From an uncultured Clostridia bacterium (GTDB lineage: Bacteria > Bacillota > Clostridia > Christensenellales > Borkfalkiaceae), in contig CANQUY010000085.1 of NCBI GenBank assembly GCA_947627125.1, forward strand, positions 1 through 7,368: DNA of 7,368 bases, written 5' to 3'. The position numbers and the translations under genes were made by a program. The notes beneath the pieces were generated by a model. It searched no databases, was not told the DNA's origin, and worked only from the letters and a program-made list of their open reading frames with translations. Positions 6,035 to 7,368 of the stretch are shown piece after piece; within the stretch, counting starts at the first letter, position 1, and the number at the start of each line of letters is the position of its first letter.

Positions 6035-6065
6035 CGCGTTTTTTCGCGTATAAGTTTCTTTTTTT
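6028..6065 (+). terminator. Riboswitch-controlled intrinsic terminator
   Basis: ACTTATGCGCG (6028-6038) pairs with CGCGTATAAGT (6045-6055) through 11 pairs (one G-U) around a loop of six T. A T-rich tail runs through 6055-6065. Bases 6029-6034 of its 5' strand are the P1 3' strand of the aptamer, so the terminator and folded aptamer cannot coexist. When Mn2+ holds P1 closed, the terminator should fail and mntP should be transcribed. Confidence 0.9.
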
Positions 6066-6087
6066 CGCAGTTTTCACGAGGGCGGAA

Positions 6088-6684
6088 ATGGCAATTTGGG
6101 AAGTGATTTTGATCGGGGTGGCCCTGTCGATGGACGCATTCGCCGTCGGCATGACGGACGGCATGACGGAGCCGAAGATGAAGCCGTGGAAGGTGTTTGT
6201 CATCGCGGCCTTTTTCGGCGTATTCCAATTTTTGATGCCCGTCGCGGGGTACTACTTCGGTTCGATTTTCGCAGATATTGTGCAAAAAATTGCCCCGTGG
6301 CTCTCCTTTGCGATCCTCGCCTTTCTCGGCGGAAAGATGGTTTTCGACTTCGCGATAGAGCGGAAAAAGCGTCTGGCGGGGGAGGAAGTCGCCGACGAAA
6401 AGAGCACGGGGCCAATACAGCTCTTCGTGCAGGCGGTGGCCACTTCCGTCGACGCGCTCGCCGTTGGGGTGACCTTTCTTGCGGCGGAAACGGACGGCGG
6501 GCTTCCCTTTCACGTCCTGTTCTGCGCGCTCATCATCGGGGCAATCACCTTCGGGCTGAGCGTTTCGGCCGTGTTCATCGGAAAAAAGGCGGGCAACAGG
6601 TTCGCGGACAAGGCGGAGCTGTTGGGCGGCCTCATTCTCATTGCCATCGGCGTGAAGATCCTGATCGAGGGTCTTATCGGGTAG
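6088..6684 (+). CDS. mntP: Manganese efflux pump MntP
   Basis: Inner-membrane exporter that removes excess Mn2+ from the cytoplasm (MntP/YebN, formerly DUF204). The product has 198 residues against about 188 in Escherichia coli, and shows about six hydrophobic segments. The family's internal two-fold repeat is plain: ALSMDAFAVG (residues 12-21) and ATSVDALAVG (118-127). D16 and D122 correspond to the membrane aspartates considered essential in the family. KMKPWK (30-35) and a charged loop ERKKR..GEE..DEK (91-105) separate membrane segments. GAGGG (6078-6082), 5 bases before ATG 6088, fixes the start. Expression should be switched on by Mn2+ through the leader riboswitch. The next gene follows after 29 bases with no terminator between, so they are probably co-transcribed. 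Confidence 0.95.
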   Translation: MAIWEVILIGVALSMDAFAVGMTDGMTEPKMKPWKVFVIAAFFGVFQFLMPVAGYYFGSIFADIVQKIAPWLSFAILAFLGGKMVFDFAIERKKRLAGEEVADEKSTGPIQLFVQAVATSVDALAVGVTFLAAETDGGLPFHVLFCALIIGAITFGLSVSAVFIGKKAGNRFADKAELLGGLILIAIGVKILIEGLIG

Positions 6685-6713
6685 GGCTCTAATTCCATTC
6701 AGAGGAAGAAACT

Positions 6714-7368
6714 ATGCTATATCTTTGGATTTTTCTCATGTTGCTCGGGTTCGTGCTCCTCGTCAAGGGGGCGGACTGGTTCGTGGACGGCGCGGCGGGG
6801 ATCGCGGGAAAGTGCCGCGTTTCACCGCTCATCATCGGGCTGACGATCGTGGCGTTCGGAACGAGCGCACCCGAGCTCTGCGTTTCCGTGACTTCCGCCA
6901 TTCAGAAGTCCACGGACATCGCCATCGGCAACGTCGTCGGGAGCAATATCATCAACATATTGCTCATTTTAGGACTCTCCGCTCTCTTCCACGCCCTGCC
7001 CGTACAGAGAAATTCCCTCGTCCTCGACCTGCCCGTTCTGCTCCTCGTTTCCGCCCTTCTCGTGGGGCTCGGCATCTGGGGGAACGCCTTGAACTGGTGG
7101 GACGGGCTCATATTTATCGCCGTATTTGGGGTGTACCTGTTCTTCCTCATCCGCGGCGCGGTGAAGGAGCAAAAGGCGCAGAAGGAAATTGAACTTCCGC
7201 CTCCCGCCGAGGAGAAGCCGAAGGGGAAAGTCGGCGCATGGTTTGACAGAATGGAGCAAAAGACGTGGTTCCTCATCCTTTTGACGGTGGTGGGGCTCGG
7301 CATGGTCGTGGGCGGCGGAACGCTGCTTGTCGATAACGCAAAGGCCATTGCGCATGAGTTCAACGTGC
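6714..7368 (+). CDS. Na+/Ca2+ exchanger family (CaCA) transporter, 3'-truncated
   Basis: Membrane antiporter of the YrbG/CaxA type, normally exchanging Ca2+ (or another divalent cation) for Na+ or H+. The window shows 218 complete codons; the frame is still open at 7368. The first alpha repeat is complete: TIVAFGTSAPEL at residues 44-55, with E54 as the expected cation ligand, and GNVVGSNIIN at 72-81. Hydrophobic segments lie at about 2-18, 38-62, 75-95, 103-121, 129-147 and 184-205. The loop between the two halves is charged and proline-rich (EIELPPPAEEKPKGK, residues 158-172). The second alpha repeat lies beyond the window. AGAGGA (6701-6706) precedes ATG 6714 by 7 bases. It lies 29 bases behind mntP, hence probably under Mn2+ riboswitch control, so its physiological substrate could include Mn2+ (inference). 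Confidence 0.93.
   Translation, partial: MLYLWIFLMLLGFVLLVKGADWFVDGAAGIAGKCRVSPLIIGLTIVAFGTSAPELCVSVTSAIQKSTDIAIGNVVGSNIINILLILGLSALFHALPVQRNSLVLDLPVLLLVSALLVGLGIWGNALNWWDGLIFIAVFGVYLFFLIRGAVKEQKAQKEIELPPPAEEKPKGKVGAWFDRMEQKTWFLILLTVVGLGMVVGGGTLLVDNAKAIAHEFNV

Noticed and set aside
6902..7363. Minus-strand frame of 153 codons opposite the exchanger gene
   Set aside because: It is antisense to a clear transporter with the complete first alpha repeat. The minus-strand translation has no family features.

Overview
The window looks like a GC-rich chromosomal segment of a Bacillota bacterium, most likely an uncultured clostridial (Christensenellales-like gut) lineage. This placement is inference. 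It rests on consensus sigma-A promoters, AGGAGG-type ribosome sites, a BspA-type leucine-rich protein, a yybP-ykoY riboswitch and the style of the intergenic repeats. All genes I can support are on the + strand; the long minus-strand open frames are shadows.

Layout: (1) 1-1038 is the 3' part of threonine synthase, followed by a clear rho-independent terminator. (2) 1094-1950 has no gene and holds a mosaic of palindromic repeats, including two near-identical tandem 211-bp units and a third, longer unit. (3) A promoter at 1955-1983 drives a tightly packed operon: trmL (tRNA wobble methyltransferase), a membrane-anchored BspA/LRR-type protein of unknown function, and cardiolipin synthase. The trmL transcript may be leaderless. 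(4) 5145-5657 again has no gene. It holds an AT-rich hairpin behind cls, a branched GC-rich structured element (5221-5344), and a nested palindrome with perfect 10-bp terminal inverted repeats (5363-5635) whose core matches the repeats upstream of trmL. (5) A small conserved-looking protein of 84 residues lies at 5658-5912. (6) A promoter at 5909-5938 starts a manganese module: a yybP-ykoY Mn2+ riboswitch with an intrinsic terminator, the Mn2+ exporter gene mntP, and a sodium/calcium-exchanger family gene that runs off the window end.

How the genes fit together: the best resolved system is the manganese module. The 3' strand of the aptamer's closing helix P1 is also the 5' strand of the terminator stem, so the two structures exclude each other. 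Mn2+ binding should therefore switch on mntP and, by read-through, the exchanger behind it. The exchanger's position suggests it contributes to Mn2+ or Ca2+ efflux. The second unit, trmL-LRR-cls, couples a tRNA modification enzyme, an unknown membrane protein and a phospholipid enzyme through overlapping or abutting reading frames. I found no phage, CRISPR, transposase or defence genes. The least explained material is the intergenic repeats and the structured element.
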